Assembly: GCF_000377565.1 (NCBI RefSeq)
Contig: NZ_KB898367.1
Coordinates: 96,040-160,039, forward strand
Origin: Rhizobium sp. 2MFCol3.1
GTDB lineage: Bacteria; Pseudomonadota; Alphaproteobacteria; Rhizobiales; Rhizobiaceae
Reading direction: 5' to 3'
Length of the DNA stretch: 64,000 bases
In this document: positions 28,501-37,238 of the stretch, piece by piece
Layout of the letters: every line of letters begins with the position of its first letter
Position numbering within the stretch: the stretch's first letter is position 1
Position numbers and translations under genes: made by a program
Notes under the pieces: model-generated
What the model was told of the DNA's origin: nothing
The model's input: the letters and a program-made list of their open reading frames with translations, nothing else
The model's database searches: none

Positions 28501-29094
28501 GTTCAGAACATAGGAGAAGACATCCGCCAGCGCCTTGTCTTCCTCCGGCGTCGTCGCCGTCAGCAGCGAGCGGCGCGCGTCGGCAAGCAGCGTCGCGGCT
28601 GCGCGGTCGTCGAGCACGGAAAAGTGCCCGGCCACGTTCGCCTCTAAGGGAAACTGATGCAGCAGCGCTTCGCAGAAGGCGTGGATGGTCTGGATCTTCA
28701 ACCCGCCCGGCGTCTCCAGCGCCTTGGCGAAAAGCCTGCGCGCCTCCGCAAGCTTGAGAAAGTCAGGCAGCGTTCCCTCGATCTGGGCAATGCGCTTGCG
28801 GAGCTCCTCATCCGAAAGCACAGCCCACTCGGCCAGCCGATCGAACACACGGTTCGACATTTCGGAGGCCGCTGCCTTCGTATAGGTCAGGCACAGGATC
28901 GCCGAGGGTCGGGCGCCTGATAGCAGAAGGCGGATCACGCGCTGCGTCAAGACGTGCGTCTTTCCCGATCCGGCATTGGCCGAAACCCAGGCCGAGCGGC
29001 GCGGGTCGGACGCGATCGATTGCTGCACCGTCGTCCAGCTGGTCCAGTCGTGCGGGTCGTCGCCCTCAGGCAGTGCCGTTTCGTCACTCATCAT
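25540..29094 (-). CDS. addA: AddA helicase-nuclease of the double-strand break repair complex (alphaproteobacterial type)
   Basis: An 1184-residue UvrD/Rep-type protein. Walker A is in WVSANAGSGKTHVL near residue 45, Walker B in LVDEAQDTSPIQW, helicase motif III in FAVGDEKQSIYSFQGA and motif VI in LLYVAMTRAADQLIVCGY. The C-terminal RecB-type nuclease motif is VILDYKTNR. With AddB it unwinds and resects double-strand ends to prepare RecA loading. The ATG at 29094 has GAGG six bases upstream; ATG codons at 29091 and 29106 are alternatives. Its start lies within the end of addB (11-bp overlap), indicating coupled translation. Confidence 0.93.
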   Translation of the reverse strand: MMSDETALPEGDDPHDWTSWTTVQQSIASDPRRSAWVSANAGSGKTHVLTQRVIRLLLSGARPSAILCLTYTKAAASEMSNRVFDRLAEWAVLSDEELRKRIAQIEGTLPDFLKLAEARRLFAKALETPGGLKIQTIHAFCEALLHQFPLEANVAGHFSVLDDRAAATLLADARRSLLTATTPEEDKALADVFSYVLNLGDESGLETLLGEIVANRNAIKAFTQAADQSGGLDTVLRAELGLSEDDTELAIAGQYWPLPGLAGGTLSLYLELADSKGGAKAQEVAMRLKQVVSEADPVARIPLLEKIFLKTDGEPKTDAQFTVKAMLAQAPELADAIAAARAHVVSCRDRLKIVRMFDATRAALVLADRLNRDYDDLKKQRSQLDFEDLITRTADLLNKSDVGPWIHYKLDQGIDHILVDEAQDTSPIQWSVIQSLAEDFFSGESARDVVRTLFAVGDEKQSIYSFQGARPERFSEESRRTRQRVSQSGRDFSSVRLPLSFRSTSDVLAAVDHIFTPPDNARGLSAGGEPVVHRSNRIGHPGAVDLWEMIAPEVAIKDEDWTAPFDATPESAPAAILARRMAHTIDMMVGKKTVIEKGKERLIEAGDILVLVRKRDAFVNALTRALKRRGNIPVAGADRLRLTSHIAIQDLVALGRFLLLPEDDLSLAAVMKSPLFDLSEDDIFAVAALRGDGQSVWAHLQAYAADGNERLGAVVTRLQLFLEESKSLPVHDFYARVLGVHGGRRQFLARLGTEASDILDEFLTFTLDHETAALPGLQSFISTLELEAPVVKREQDKGRNEVRIMTVHASKGLEAPIVFLVDGGSKAFTHSHMPKLRLLEQSGERPPLPVWVPLGDLSNSLTQADAARIQVLAEEEYRRLLYVAMTRAADQLIVCGYRGVRLNTDTWHAMITAAMDDSHPHVEAATFSGPDGDWQGVEWRVPTMERMFERADHVEQTAARDALPFDLNRPLPPQKKLPRPLSPSGAGTIIDEEADNLLVASPLFTDKPKSDRALQKGRLLHRMLQTLPEIPLAERADAARRYAERAARFWPQDERDRLIDSVLKLLDAPDLQPVFEAHAQAEVSIMGTLTLDGRDYAVSGRVDRLAVLDDRVVILDYKTNRVPPETAAAIPFAHRAQLAIYQTIMAPLYPGKRIDCVLVYTENGSVHTLTPEAMALALAQLKTK

Positions 29095-32000
29095 TGCTGG
29101 CCTCATCGCTTTCGGCCGTCGACCACTCCGAGACGCGGGCGAGGTGATCGTAATCGCCGCCGAACTCGAATTGCTGGGCGGGAATAAGCCGCGAGGTGAA
29201 ACCCTTCTCGCCGGATTGCAGCAGCGCCACGAATTTCACCAGCTGATCGATGGAATCGCCAGCAAGTTCGATCGCCGATTTTGCCTTGTCGCTGCGCGCC
29301 GAGAATTCGTTGTTGACGGTGTCGACCTGAAACCGGCTTCCCGGCCGCAGCCGCACATAGAGCAGGTCCTGTGGCACCAACTTGCCCGCATCCATGAACC
29401 CACCGGCCTTCAGCACCTCGGCCTCCAGCGCCAGCTGCGGATCGAGCAACGCGCGCGCCTGCGCGGGCGAGGGGTTGTAGCCCGTCTTGTAGTCGATCAG
29501 ATCGGCGGAGTGCGGCCCGGTGATGTCGATCCGGTCGGCAACGCCGCTGAGCCGGATATCGACCTGCTCGAGCTGCATGGCGCCGCGCACTTCCGTCAGC
29601 GTCCGCTGAAGCCCCGGCCGCCGCTCTGCTTCCCAGGCGAGGAACGAGCGCGCCACCTCGCGGAAACGCGGACGCCAGACGGCATCGATGTGCGCGGGCA
29701 GCTGCTCCATGTCGAACAGCTCGGTGAGGATGCGCTCCATGGCCGCCGTTCCGTCAGGCGTGCCGGCGATGTTGCCCTCGCGAATGAACCGGTCGATGAT
29801 CTTGTGATAGAGCGTCCCGCGCTCGGCAGCCCCGGGGTCGCGGTTGAAGGCATCGACGGCGTCGAGCTTTAGAACGCGGCGCGCATAGATCGCATAGGGG
29901 TCACGCCGAAGCCGGCCGACCTCGCTGAACGAGTAGGATTTCGGCTGCACCTCGCGCGGCGGCGTCGGGCTGGGTCGTTGCGCCGGCGCTTGCCGCTGAC
30001 CCTCGTCGAGCAGCCCAGCCCAGTGCACGAACTGCTCTCCCCGATCCTTAAGCGTGGCTTCGAAACCTTTCCCGCAAAAGGCCATCAGCCTCTGCAGCCA
30101 GCGCGAGGCAACGGTAGGCGTCGAGCCCTTGCGGAGTGCGCGCGTATAGACGAGATGCCGCGTCCCGTTGGCCATCTCGAAGTCGTGCGCCAGCTGGCCG
30201 ATACGGCGCTCTGGCGGTTCAAGGCCGATCTCTGTTTTCATCGACCGGGAGATGAAGGGATTGTTGGCCGTCTGGCCGGGCCATGAACCCTCGTTCAAGC
30301 CGCCGAGGATCAGCGTATCGACGCTCTGCAGGCGGGCTTCCAGCGTGCCGAAAATGAACAGCCGCGGATGGCTGAGCGCTTGCGGCTTCACCGCCTGTCC
30401 GGCCGAGAGCGCTGCCATGATATCGATCCACTGCGCGCCGTCCGCTTCGATCTGGCCGTCGGTCCCGATCACCTCGCCAAGCAAGGTCGCCAGCGTGTCG
30501 CCTGCCTCGCCGGACCAAAGCCCGGAGAGATCGCCCTTCTCATCGCGCGCGACGGCCTCGATGGCACGGCCGGTGCGATCGGCCCAGTCTGAGAGCGTGA
30601 ACGTGGTCAGGCCGCGACTGGCGGTGTCGTGGCGCACCAGAGCTGAAGCGAGCGGTTCTGTTGCCTCGCCGACCCGGCGGGCAAGGTCGCGCGCCAGATC
30701 GATTGCGTGGACAGGAAGCGCCTTGCGCCAATGCGGCGCGTGCCGGTCGAGCGCCTGTTCGGAAAGCTGGTGTTCGAGAAGCGGCCCAAGCGCGCTGATA
30801 TCGACCTCCGCCACGCCACCGCGCAAGGCCAGCAATTCGAGCGCGGCTACGGCGTCGGAAAGCGAGTTGCGCTCCAGCCCGAACCGCGCCAGTGGATGCT
30901 TCAGCAGGCTGACGATCGCCACCGGATCGCCGGGTCGCAGCGCCGCTTCGAGCAGCAACTGCAGCAGGGTGCCCTGCGGCATGGCCGAAAGCGGCGTACC
31001 GGCGGAATCGTCGGCAACGATGCCGAAGCGCGACAGCTCTGCCATCACGCGGCGAGCGAGGTTGCGGTCCGGCGTAATCAGCGCCGCACGGCTTTCGCCG
31101 TCCTTACCCGGCTGCTCCAATGCCAGCCGAAGCGCAATGGCGATCGCCGTAGCCTCTTCGCGCTCATTGCCGGCTTCGATCAGCGATACGTCGGCAAAGG
31201 CCGCTGCGATATCGCTCTCCGAAAGCGTTTCCTTCCACCGGCTCCAGTCGCTGGTCGCCTCGGATGGAGACAGCGCATGCGAGAGGATTTGCGCGCGCAC
31301 CGCAAGCGCGTCTGGTGCGCTCGCAAGTGTCGAAACATCGTCGCGCGTCAGGCTCAGGCGCTTCAGGAGCTGCGCCAAGCCATATTGCGAATGGCTGCGG
31401 CTCGCTGCATCGGCGATATCGGGCGCGACCATCCGCCAGTGCTCGTCCGGCATGCCGACGTCGAGGCCGGGCAGCACGATGACGCCCTCGCGCCGCGCTG
31501 CCACCGCCGCGATCAGGTCGGCCGTTGCCGGCACGGAGCCGGTCGAGCCGGCGATGATGATCGGCCCGCTTTCCGGCATCGTCGCGATGCGGTTGGCTTC
31601 GGCTCTCAGGATCGCGTTGCGGTGCCGCGCCGGCGAGGATTTGCCAAGCTCGTTCAGCCGCTCTGGCCAGAAGGCGCTGGCGATCTGCAGGAACTCCGCC
31701 GTCAGCTGCCACCACAGCGCATGATCCCTCGCGCTCAGCGTCGCAAGTTCGCTCCAGTCACGATCCTCGGTCTCGATGGAATCGATCAGCTCGGCCAGGT
31801 TTCTGGCAAGCCAGATCGCGTCCGCCGGGCTGGCGGGCGCGACGAGCGGCGAATCCGAGTGGATGCTGCGAACGATGTCAGGCAGCTTGTTGCGCCAGGC
31901 GAGGATCAGCCGCGCCAGTTCCAGGAGGCGTGCGGTGTTGGAAAGCGGCTGCGCGAGATCGAGCGTTGCCGGCAGCACTTCGTCGAAATAGCCGCTGTCG

Positions 32001-32260
32001 TCATCCGTCTCGCCAAGCGGCCGGATGATCGGCAGGATCGCGGACCGCCCGCCGAGCAGATCGACGAACTCCGAGCGCAGCACGCGCACGGCGCGCCGCG
32101 TCGGCAGATAGATCGTCACCTTGGAGAGCGACAGCGGATCGGCGGGGTCATGGCGAAACAGCGGCGTCAGCCGTCCGTCGCAGAGCGTCTCGGCCAGGGT
32201 CGCGAGAAAGGGCAGCCCTGCCGGTATTGTCAGAACCCTGGGCTGGTGCCGCTCGCTCAT
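29084..32260 (-). CDS. addB: AddB subunit of the double-strand break repair complex
   Basis: A 1058-residue AddB of the alphaproteobacterial branch, partner of AddA. The N-terminal helicase-like half is degenerate. The C-terminal RecB-family nuclease is marked by HKIIDRFIREG and DLIDYKTGYNPSPAQARALL. Firmicute AddB carries a four-cysteine iron-sulphur cluster around this nuclease. I count only two cysteines in the whole protein (in ETLCDGRL and MAFCGKG), so that cluster is absent. It starts 3 bp after murU and overlaps addA, within a run of genes read from divL to trxA. Confidence 0.92.
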   Translation of the reverse strand: MSERHQPRVLTIPAGLPFLATLAETLCDGRLTPLFRHDPADPLSLSKVTIYLPTRRAVRVLRSEFVDLLGGRSAILPIIRPLGETDDDSGYFDEVLPATLDLAQPLSNTARLLELARLILAWRNKLPDIVRSIHSDSPLVAPASPADAIWLARNLAELIDSIETEDRDWSELATLSARDHALWWQLTAEFLQIASAFWPERLNELGKSSPARHRNAILRAEANRIATMPESGPIIIAGSTGSVPATADLIAAVAARREGVIVLPGLDVGMPDEHWRMVAPDIADAASRSHSQYGLAQLLKRLSLTRDDVSTLASAPDALAVRAQILSHALSPSEATSDWSRWKETLSESDIAAAFADVSLIEAGNEREEATAIAIALRLALEQPGKDGESRAALITPDRNLARRVMAELSRFGIVADDSAGTPLSAMPQGTLLQLLLEAALRPGDPVAIVSLLKHPLARFGLERNSLSDAVAALELLALRGGVAEVDISALGPLLEHQLSEQALDRHAPHWRKALPVHAIDLARDLARRVGEATEPLASALVRHDTASRGLTTFTLSDWADRTGRAIEAVARDEKGDLSGLWSGEAGDTLATLLGEVIGTDGQIEADGAQWIDIMAALSAGQAVKPQALSHPRLFIFGTLEARLQSVDTLILGGLNEGSWPGQTANNPFISRSMKTEIGLEPPERRIGQLAHDFEMANGTRHLVYTRALRKGSTPTVASRWLQRLMAFCGKGFEATLKDRGEQFVHWAGLLDEGQRQAPAQRPSPTPPREVQPKSYSFSEVGRLRRDPYAIYARRVLKLDAVDAFNRDPGAAERGTLYHKIIDRFIREGNIAGTPDGTAAMERILTELFDMEQLPAHIDAVWRPRFREVARSFLAWEAERRPGLQRTLTEVRGAMQLEQVDIRLSGVADRIDITGPHSADLIDYKTGYNPSPAQARALLDPQLALEAEVLKAGGFMDAGKLVPQDLLYVRLRPGSRFQVDTVNNEFSARSDKAKSAIELAGDSIDQLVKFVALLQSGEKGFTSRLIPAQQFEFGGDYDHLARVSEWSTAESDEASNDE

Positions 32261-32263
32261 GGC

Positions 32264-32995
32264 CTATGCCAACGCCCGGTAACGCCGGATCGTCGCTTCC
32301 GCGTCGCCGATCGCATCGGGCGTGCCGACGGTCAGCCAGTGTCCCTCAAGCATCATGCCGTAGAGCCGGCCACGCGCGATCGCCTTGTCGAAATAGATGT
32401 TGAGATTGAAGGCGTCATCAGGCGCGTCATCCAGAAACGCCGTCTGCATGGCAATCGCGCCGGCATAGACAACGGGGTTGGGACCATCGGCGCGAACACG
32501 GCTAAGCCGGCCGGCTTCATCCCGGTTGAAGTCGTTCTTGCCATTATGCCCGGTCGTGTCCTCGAGGTTGACGCACAGCATCGCCATGTCCATCCGGTCC
32601 GCATCGAAGAATCCGGCTAAGCGCCGCAGATTGCTCGGTCGATCCGGCCGCTCGCCGATCCAGAAGAGATCGGCATTGGTGACGAATACAGGACCGCGAT
32701 CGAGCAGCTTCAACCCTTTCGCCAAGCCGCCACCATTGTTCATCAGGCCGGCGCGCTCGTCGGAAATGATGATCTCAAGCGCCTTGTAGCGGCTGAGATG
32801 GTCGAGCATCTGGTCGGCGTGATGGTGAACGTTGACCACCGCCTTCTCGACACCAGCTTCGGCCAGCGAATCCAGCGCATAGTCGATCATCGCCTTGCCG
32901 TCGATTTTCACCAGCGGCTTGGGGATCGTATCGGTAATCGGGCGCATACGGGTGCCGAGACCGGCAGCCAGCACCATGGCTTGTTTGATGGTCAT
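32264..32995 (-). CDS. murU: nucleotidyltransferase, probable N-acetylmuramate alpha-1-phosphate uridylyltransferase
   Basis: A 243-residue sugar-phosphate nucleotidyltransferase. The N-terminal MVLAAGLGTRMRPITDTIPKPLV is the NTP-binding signature; VTNADLFW and the C-terminal WLTVGTPDAIGDAEATI complete the fold. In Pseudomonas and related bacteria, AmgK phosphorylates MurNAc/GlcNAc at C1 and MurU then makes UDP-MurNAc, bypassing de novo synthesis. Here the gene lies 12 bp after a protein whose second domain is AmgK-like, which is the reason for calling it MurU and not a generic mannose-1-phosphate guanylyltransferase. Activity is inferred. Confidence 0.8.
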   Translation of the reverse strand: MTIKQAMVLAAGLGTRMRPITDTIPKPLVKIDGKAMIDYALDSLAEAGVEKAVVNVHHHADQMLDHLSRYKALEIIISDERAGLMNNGGGLAKGLKLLDRGPVFVTNADLFWIGERPDRPSNLRRLAGFFDADRMDMAMLCVNLEDTTGHNGKNDFNRDEAGRLSRVRADGPNPVVYAGAIAMQTAFLDDAPDDAFNLNIYFDKAIARGRLYGMMLEGHWLTVGTPDAIGDAEATIRRYRALA

Positions 32996-33007
32996 ATCGT
33001 CCGAAAC

Positions 33008-34525
33008 TTATGATTCGCTGGTGACTATTCCAGTCCTTACGCACCACTCGCGCAAGGGGGCAAGCGTTTCATGCTGAAGCGCCACGCTCAAATAGGAGAG
33101 GGTGCGCGGCATGTGCTTCAGATAGCCAGGTTTTCCGTCGCGCCGCATCAGCCGAACCCATAGGCCGGCGAGCTTGCAATTGCGCTGCGCCGACATGATC
33201 GCCCAGCTTTTCAGGAAGCCTGCCTCGTCGAAACCACCCTGCGCGCGGCGCAGCGATAGATACTGCTCCATCAGCCGATCGAAGAGATCGGGCTCGATGG
33301 TCACGCGCGCATCCTGGGCGATCGAGGCGAGATCATACGCCGTCGGCCCGATCATCGCGTCTTGGAAATCGATCAGGCCGACCCGCTTTACGCCGGTCTC
33401 GTCTTCCCGCCAGATGATATTAGGCGAATGAAAATCGCGCAGCAGCAGGTTTTTCTCGGCCGCATCGAGCTGGTCGATCAGCGTGTCCCAGATCCCCAGA
33501 TATTCGTCGCGCTCCGCATCGGTCACCGGCGCCCCATCGCGTTTCCACGGCAGATGCCAGTCTAGCACCAACCGCACTTCCATCTTCATGGCGGTACGGT
33601 CGAAATCCGGGATGTGATGCATATGCGCGTCGGTGACGCGGATATCCTGCGGGATCGCCTGCGCATGCAGGGCTGCCAGGCATGCGACGCTCTCGAGGTA
33701 GCGCTCGGCGATCGGCTGGCCGTTCTCGTCGAGAACCCCATCGCTGCCGAGATCCTCGATCAGCAGGATTCCCTGCTCGTAATCGACCGCATGAATCAGC
33801 GGCGTTGCGAAGCCGCGCTCGCGCAGTATGTCGGCGATGGCGACGAAGGGATATGCGTTCTCGGCAATATGCGCCACCTTCGGATAGGGCTTGCCATCGA
33901 GCACTGGCGGGCCTTCCGGCAGCGGCGGCCAGTCCATCAGGATGCGGCGCACACCGTCGTCGGGATAGATTGCCTCATAGGCTCGCAGTGATGCATCGCC
34001 GGTGAGAAACCGGCGCTTGGCAAGCGGGTAACCGGCCTCTGCGAGAAAGGCGCGAATGGCGAGCACGCGGTTGATCCGCGCCGCCTGCTTCTCGGGCGCG
34101 GCGATCATCGCCCGGCGGCCCGCGCCCTCATGCGTCAGCGTCAGCACGATCCGGTCATCCGGCAGCTCGCTCTCGGCCATCTCCGGCCATTCCACCAGAC
34201 AGATGCCGCTCTGCAGCGCCTCGTCGAAACCGAGTTCGGTGAGTTCCGCGGCGTCACCCAGCCGGTAGAGATCGAAATGCGCGACGGGAATACGCAGCTC
34301 GTAGGCTTGCACGAGCGTGAAGGTCGGGCTCGGGACTTCGAGCTCCGCGTCGTCGGCAATCGCGCGGATGAGCGCCCGCGACAGCGAGGATTTCCCGGCA
34401 CCGAGATCACCTGACAGTGCCAGGCAGTCGCCCGGCTTCAGCGCCAGCGCCAGATCCTCGCCGAGACGGTCGGTCGCTGCCTCGTCTTCCAGGAAAAGCG
34501 AGATGACAGGCGCGCTTGTCGTCAT
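33008..34525 (-). CDS. tsaE: TsaE-AmgK fusion: tRNA t6A ATPase subunit joined to an aminoglycoside phosphotransferase-type sugar kinase
   Basis: A 505-residue two-domain protein. Residues 1 to about 150 are TsaE, the ATPase that drives the TsaBDE complex making t6A37 on tRNA, with P-loop GDLGAGKSS, VPSPTFTLVQAYE and FDLYRL. Residues from about 175 on are an APH-fold kinase (RRFLTGDASLRAY, catalytic loop LLLRDFHSPNIIW, metal motif GLIDFQDAMIG), matching the MurNAc/GlcNAc anomeric kinase AmgK. The ATG at 34525 overlaps the divL stop as ATGA; the longer frame to 34570 runs inside divL. MurU follows. The fusion occurs in other alphaproteobacteria, but why the two activities are joined is unknown. 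Confidence 0.87.
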   Translation of the reverse strand: MTTSAPVISLFLEDEAATDRLGEDLALALKPGDCLALSGDLGAGKSSLSRALIRAIADDAELEVPSPTFTLVQAYELRIPVAHFDLYRLGDAAELTELGFDEALQSGICLVEWPEMAESELPDDRIVLTLTHEGAGRRAMIAAPEKQAARINRVLAIRAFLAEAGYPLAKRRFLTGDASLRAYEAIYPDDGVRRILMDWPPLPEGPPVLDGKPYPKVAHIAENAYPFVAIADILRERGFATPLIHAVDYEQGILLIEDLGSDGVLDENGQPIAERYLESVACLAALHAQAIPQDIRVTDAHMHHIPDFDRTAMKMEVRLVLDWHLPWKRDGAPVTDAERDEYLGIWDTLIDQLDAAEKNLLLRDFHSPNIIWREDETGVKRVGLIDFQDAMIGPTAYDLASIAQDARVTIEPDLFDRLMEQYLSLRRAQGGFDEAGFLKSWAIMSAQRNCKLAGLWVRLMRRDGKPGYLKHMPRTLSYLSVALQHETLAPLREWCVRTGIVTSES

Positions 34526-37101
34526 TCGGCGGCGGCGTAGGAGGGGAGGTTGGCCGAAGGAATCCGGCAAATGACCGTCGTTCCCTTGCCCGGCTGGCTA
34601 TCGATGACGACCTGCCCGTTATGAAGGTTGACGAAGCTGTCGACGATCGACAGACCGAGGCCCGCACCACCGCGCTTGCCGCTTTTCGCGCCCGTCGCGA
34701 AGCGGTCGAAGACGGTCGAGATCATCTCTTGCGAGATGCCGGGGCCTTGATCGGTCACGCTGAAGACGAAGTCCGTTCCCTCGCGCTGGCAGGCCAGCGA
34801 TATCGAGGCACCCTCCGGTGAGAAATTCGCGGCGTTGGACAAAAGCTTGACCAGAATCTGCTTCAGGCGCTGCGGATCGGCGATGATCGATCCGAGCCGC
34901 GCCGGCGCGGTGATCTCCAGCGTCACGCCGCTTTCCTGCAGCCGGTCGGCGATCTGGATCGAGACGTCGTCGAGCAGGTCGCCGAGGTCGATCTCCGAAT
35001 AGTTCAGCCGCATAATGCCGGCATCGACGGTCGCGAGATCGAGAATGTCGTTCACCAGCGTCAGCAGCACCGACGAGGAGGTGGAGATATGGTCGATATA
35101 TTCAGCCTGCCGCTCGTTGAGATCGCCAAGCCCCGGCGTGCGCAACAGATCGGTGAAGCCGATGATGTTGGTCAGCGGGGAGCGCAGCTCGTAGGACACG
35201 TGCTGGACGAAATCGTTCTTCAGCTCGTCGGCCTTGCGCAGCGCGTCGTTCTTTTCCGTCAGCGCCCGTTCGGCGCGCACGCTGTCCGTCATGTTGACGA
35301 AGGTCAGCATCGTCTGCGCGTTCGGCAGCGGGATGACGGCGTAGTCGAGCACGAGGCCCGAGAACAGCTCCAGCGTTCCCTGGCTCGAGCGACGCTCGTC
35401 GTCGAAGCTGGTGATCAGCTCGGCGAAGGTCTTCCAGCCGTCGGGCTTGTCATAGGATGGCGCGCAGGCATCGCCCAGTGCCCGGATATGCGTACCCGGC
35501 TTTGCTTCCGCTTCGGTAATGCCCCAGAGCGCGCGGAAAGCAGGGTTCGACAGCTGAATACGCCCATCGGGGCCGAACACCGCCACGCCTTCGGACAGAT
35601 GGTCGATCGTTTCGCCCTGAACCTTCACCAGCGTGTTGTAGCGCGTCTCGAGATCGACCTGTTCGGTCAGGTTCTCGAACACCCAGGTGGCGCCGCCCTG
35701 CGGATGCGCGGTCGCGAAGACGCGCAGCGTCTGGCCGTTCGGCAGGTGCCAGAGGTCGGATTGCGTATCGAGCGCCCGGTAGACCGAAAGTGCGGTCTCT
35801 TTCCAGGTCTTCCAGTTCAGCTGGTCCGGCAGCTTCTTGGCGGCGCGCAGGCGCTCCAGAAGCTCGGCGTTGTCAGGCTTGCTCTCGAGGAATGCGATAT
35901 CGAGTTGCCACAGCGTCACGAAAGCCTGATTGTAGAACTGCAGGCGCTGGTCGCCGTCGAAGATCGCGACCGGCGTCGCCAGGTGGTCAAGCGTCTCGGC
36001 GTGGCTCTTCAGCGTCCGCTCCAGCTCGGCGCGAACGGTCTCGACGCCGGAGACGTCGAGCGCGATCCCGGCCGAACCGCTCGGAACCTTCACATCGACA
36101 ACGTCGAGGAAGGTGCGGTTGCCGTGAATGACGGTCGAGATCTTGTCGTGGAATGGCGATTCCGGCGTTGCGACGGCGCGGATGCGCTCGCGCGCGATGG
36201 TCGTCAGAATTTCACGGCCCTCGGAGATCGCCTCGTCGGGCGATGCGGCGTCGACCGCCGCGCCATAGGCGTGGTTCACCCAGGTCAGCCGGCCCTCGGT
36301 GTCGCGCTGCCAAGCCGGCAGGTCGATGGAATCAAGCAGGCCCTGAAACGCCGAGATCGACGACATGAGACGATCGCGCTCGATCTTCAGTTCGGCAAGC
36401 TCGGCGCGCAGATTGTTCAGCGCCACGAAGCGAACGAAGGCGCGGCCGCCGGAAACCCGGCCCTGCGCTTCCAGCACTTCTTCGCGGTGCGTCTCGACGA
36501 CGATGTCGAAGCTCTTGGCCGACTGCCGCAAGCCGTCGATGGCGCGGTCGAGTTCAGATGCCGAGCGGGGCTTCAGCCAGAGGCCGAATGCCAGAAATTC
36601 ATTGTCCTGCGGTGCGCCGGTCTCGGCCGGCAGTTGTCCCAGCAGTTCGGGGCGCTCATCGCCGTCCCAGATCACGATGCGCCGGTTCTTGTCGGCGATC
36701 AGAGCCTGGTATTGCGAAATGCGCTGCTGCGCATCCGATAGCGCGGAGCGGATCTCACGGCCTTCGCTCTCGAGATTGCCGCGCTGGCGCACGACCCAGA
36801 GCGTCGAAAGAAGGGCTGCCGAGATCACGCCGATCACGACGGAGAAGCCGACCACCTGCGTGGAGGTGAAAAGATGCGGAGACGCGGCAGCCTCTGCCGC
36901 CTGTGCGAAAACCGGATGGGCGATCGACGCCATTGCAGTCCCCGCGGCAAAGATTTTCGCCACCTGAGCCAACAAGCCTGATCGCTGCGTCGACGCCTTG
37001 TGGGCATCGACAGGTTTTCCATTGCCCGGGTGACCAGTGCAGCAAGACGGGTAAACGCCGTCTTCTGCCTGTTTTACCAGGCGGTGCATCATTTCCGACA
37101 T
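34522..37101 (-). CDS. divL: DivL-type PAS-domain pseudo-histidine kinase (Tyr in place of His)
   Basis: An 859-residue membrane sensor. One helix (VVGFSVVIGVISAALLSTLW) is followed by a coiled segment, several PAS domains (about 220-600), then HisKA and HATPase domains. The H-box reads HVSYELRSPLTNIIGF: Tyr637 (codon 35191-35193) replaces the phospho-acceptor His, the hallmark of DivL. The ATPase boxes LLSNAANFSPEG, DQGPGI and GAGLGLSIV remain. In Caulobacter DivL acts through CckA to control CtrA. The start is uncertain. The longest frame begins inside the ahcY terminator, so an ATG at 37101 (or 37092) was preferred. It overlaps the TsaE-AmgK gene by 4 bp. Confidence 0.85.
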   Translation of the reverse strand: MSEMMHRLVKQAEDGVYPSCCTGHPGNGKPVDAHKASTQRSGLLAQVAKIFAAGTAMASIAHPVFAQAAEAAASPHLFTSTQVVGFSVVIGVISAALLSTLWVVRQRGNLESEGREIRSALSDAQQRISQYQALIADKNRRIVIWDGDERPELLGQLPAETGAPQDNEFLAFGLWLKPRSASELDRAIDGLRQSAKSFDIVVETHREEVLEAQGRVSGGRAFVRFVALNNLRAELAELKIERDRLMSSISAFQGLLDSIDLPAWQRDTEGRLTWVNHAYGAAVDAASPDEAISEGREILTTIARERIRAVATPESPFHDKISTVIHGNRTFLDVVDVKVPSGSAGIALDVSGVETVRAELERTLKSHAETLDHLATPVAIFDGDQRLQFYNQAFVTLWQLDIAFLESKPDNAELLERLRAAKKLPDQLNWKTWKETALSVYRALDTQSDLWHLPNGQTLRVFATAHPQGGATWVFENLTEQVDLETRYNTLVKVQGETIDHLSEGVAVFGPDGRIQLSNPAFRALWGITEAEAKPGTHIRALGDACAPSYDKPDGWKTFAELITSFDDERRSSQGTLELFSGLVLDYAVIPLPNAQTMLTFVNMTDSVRAERALTEKNDALRKADELKNDFVQHVSYELRSPLTNIIGFTDLLRTPGLGDLNERQAEYIDHISTSSSVLLTLVNDILDLATVDAGIMRLNYSEIDLGDLLDDVSIQIADRLQESGVTLEITAPARLGSIIADPQRLKQILVKLLSNAANFSPEGASISLACQREGTDFVFSVTDQGPGISQEMISTVFDRFATGAKSGKRGGAGLGLSIVDSFVNLHNGQVVIDSQPGKGTTVICRIPSANLPSYAAAE

Positions 37102-37238
37102 GCGCGGTATGTCTCCGTCCTTTTGTGCCGCATTACGACAAGACATCCCATTTTCGAAGCAAACGGACGCGTCCGTCTCCACGAATCGAGTGTTAAAACA
37201 ATACTTCGGATAGGATTCGTCGGGAAGATGTGTGCCAA

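Noticed and set aside
30707..32620. A 637-codon plus-strand open frame opposite addB and murU
   Set aside because: It spans the junction of two real minus-strand genes and lacks any family feature.
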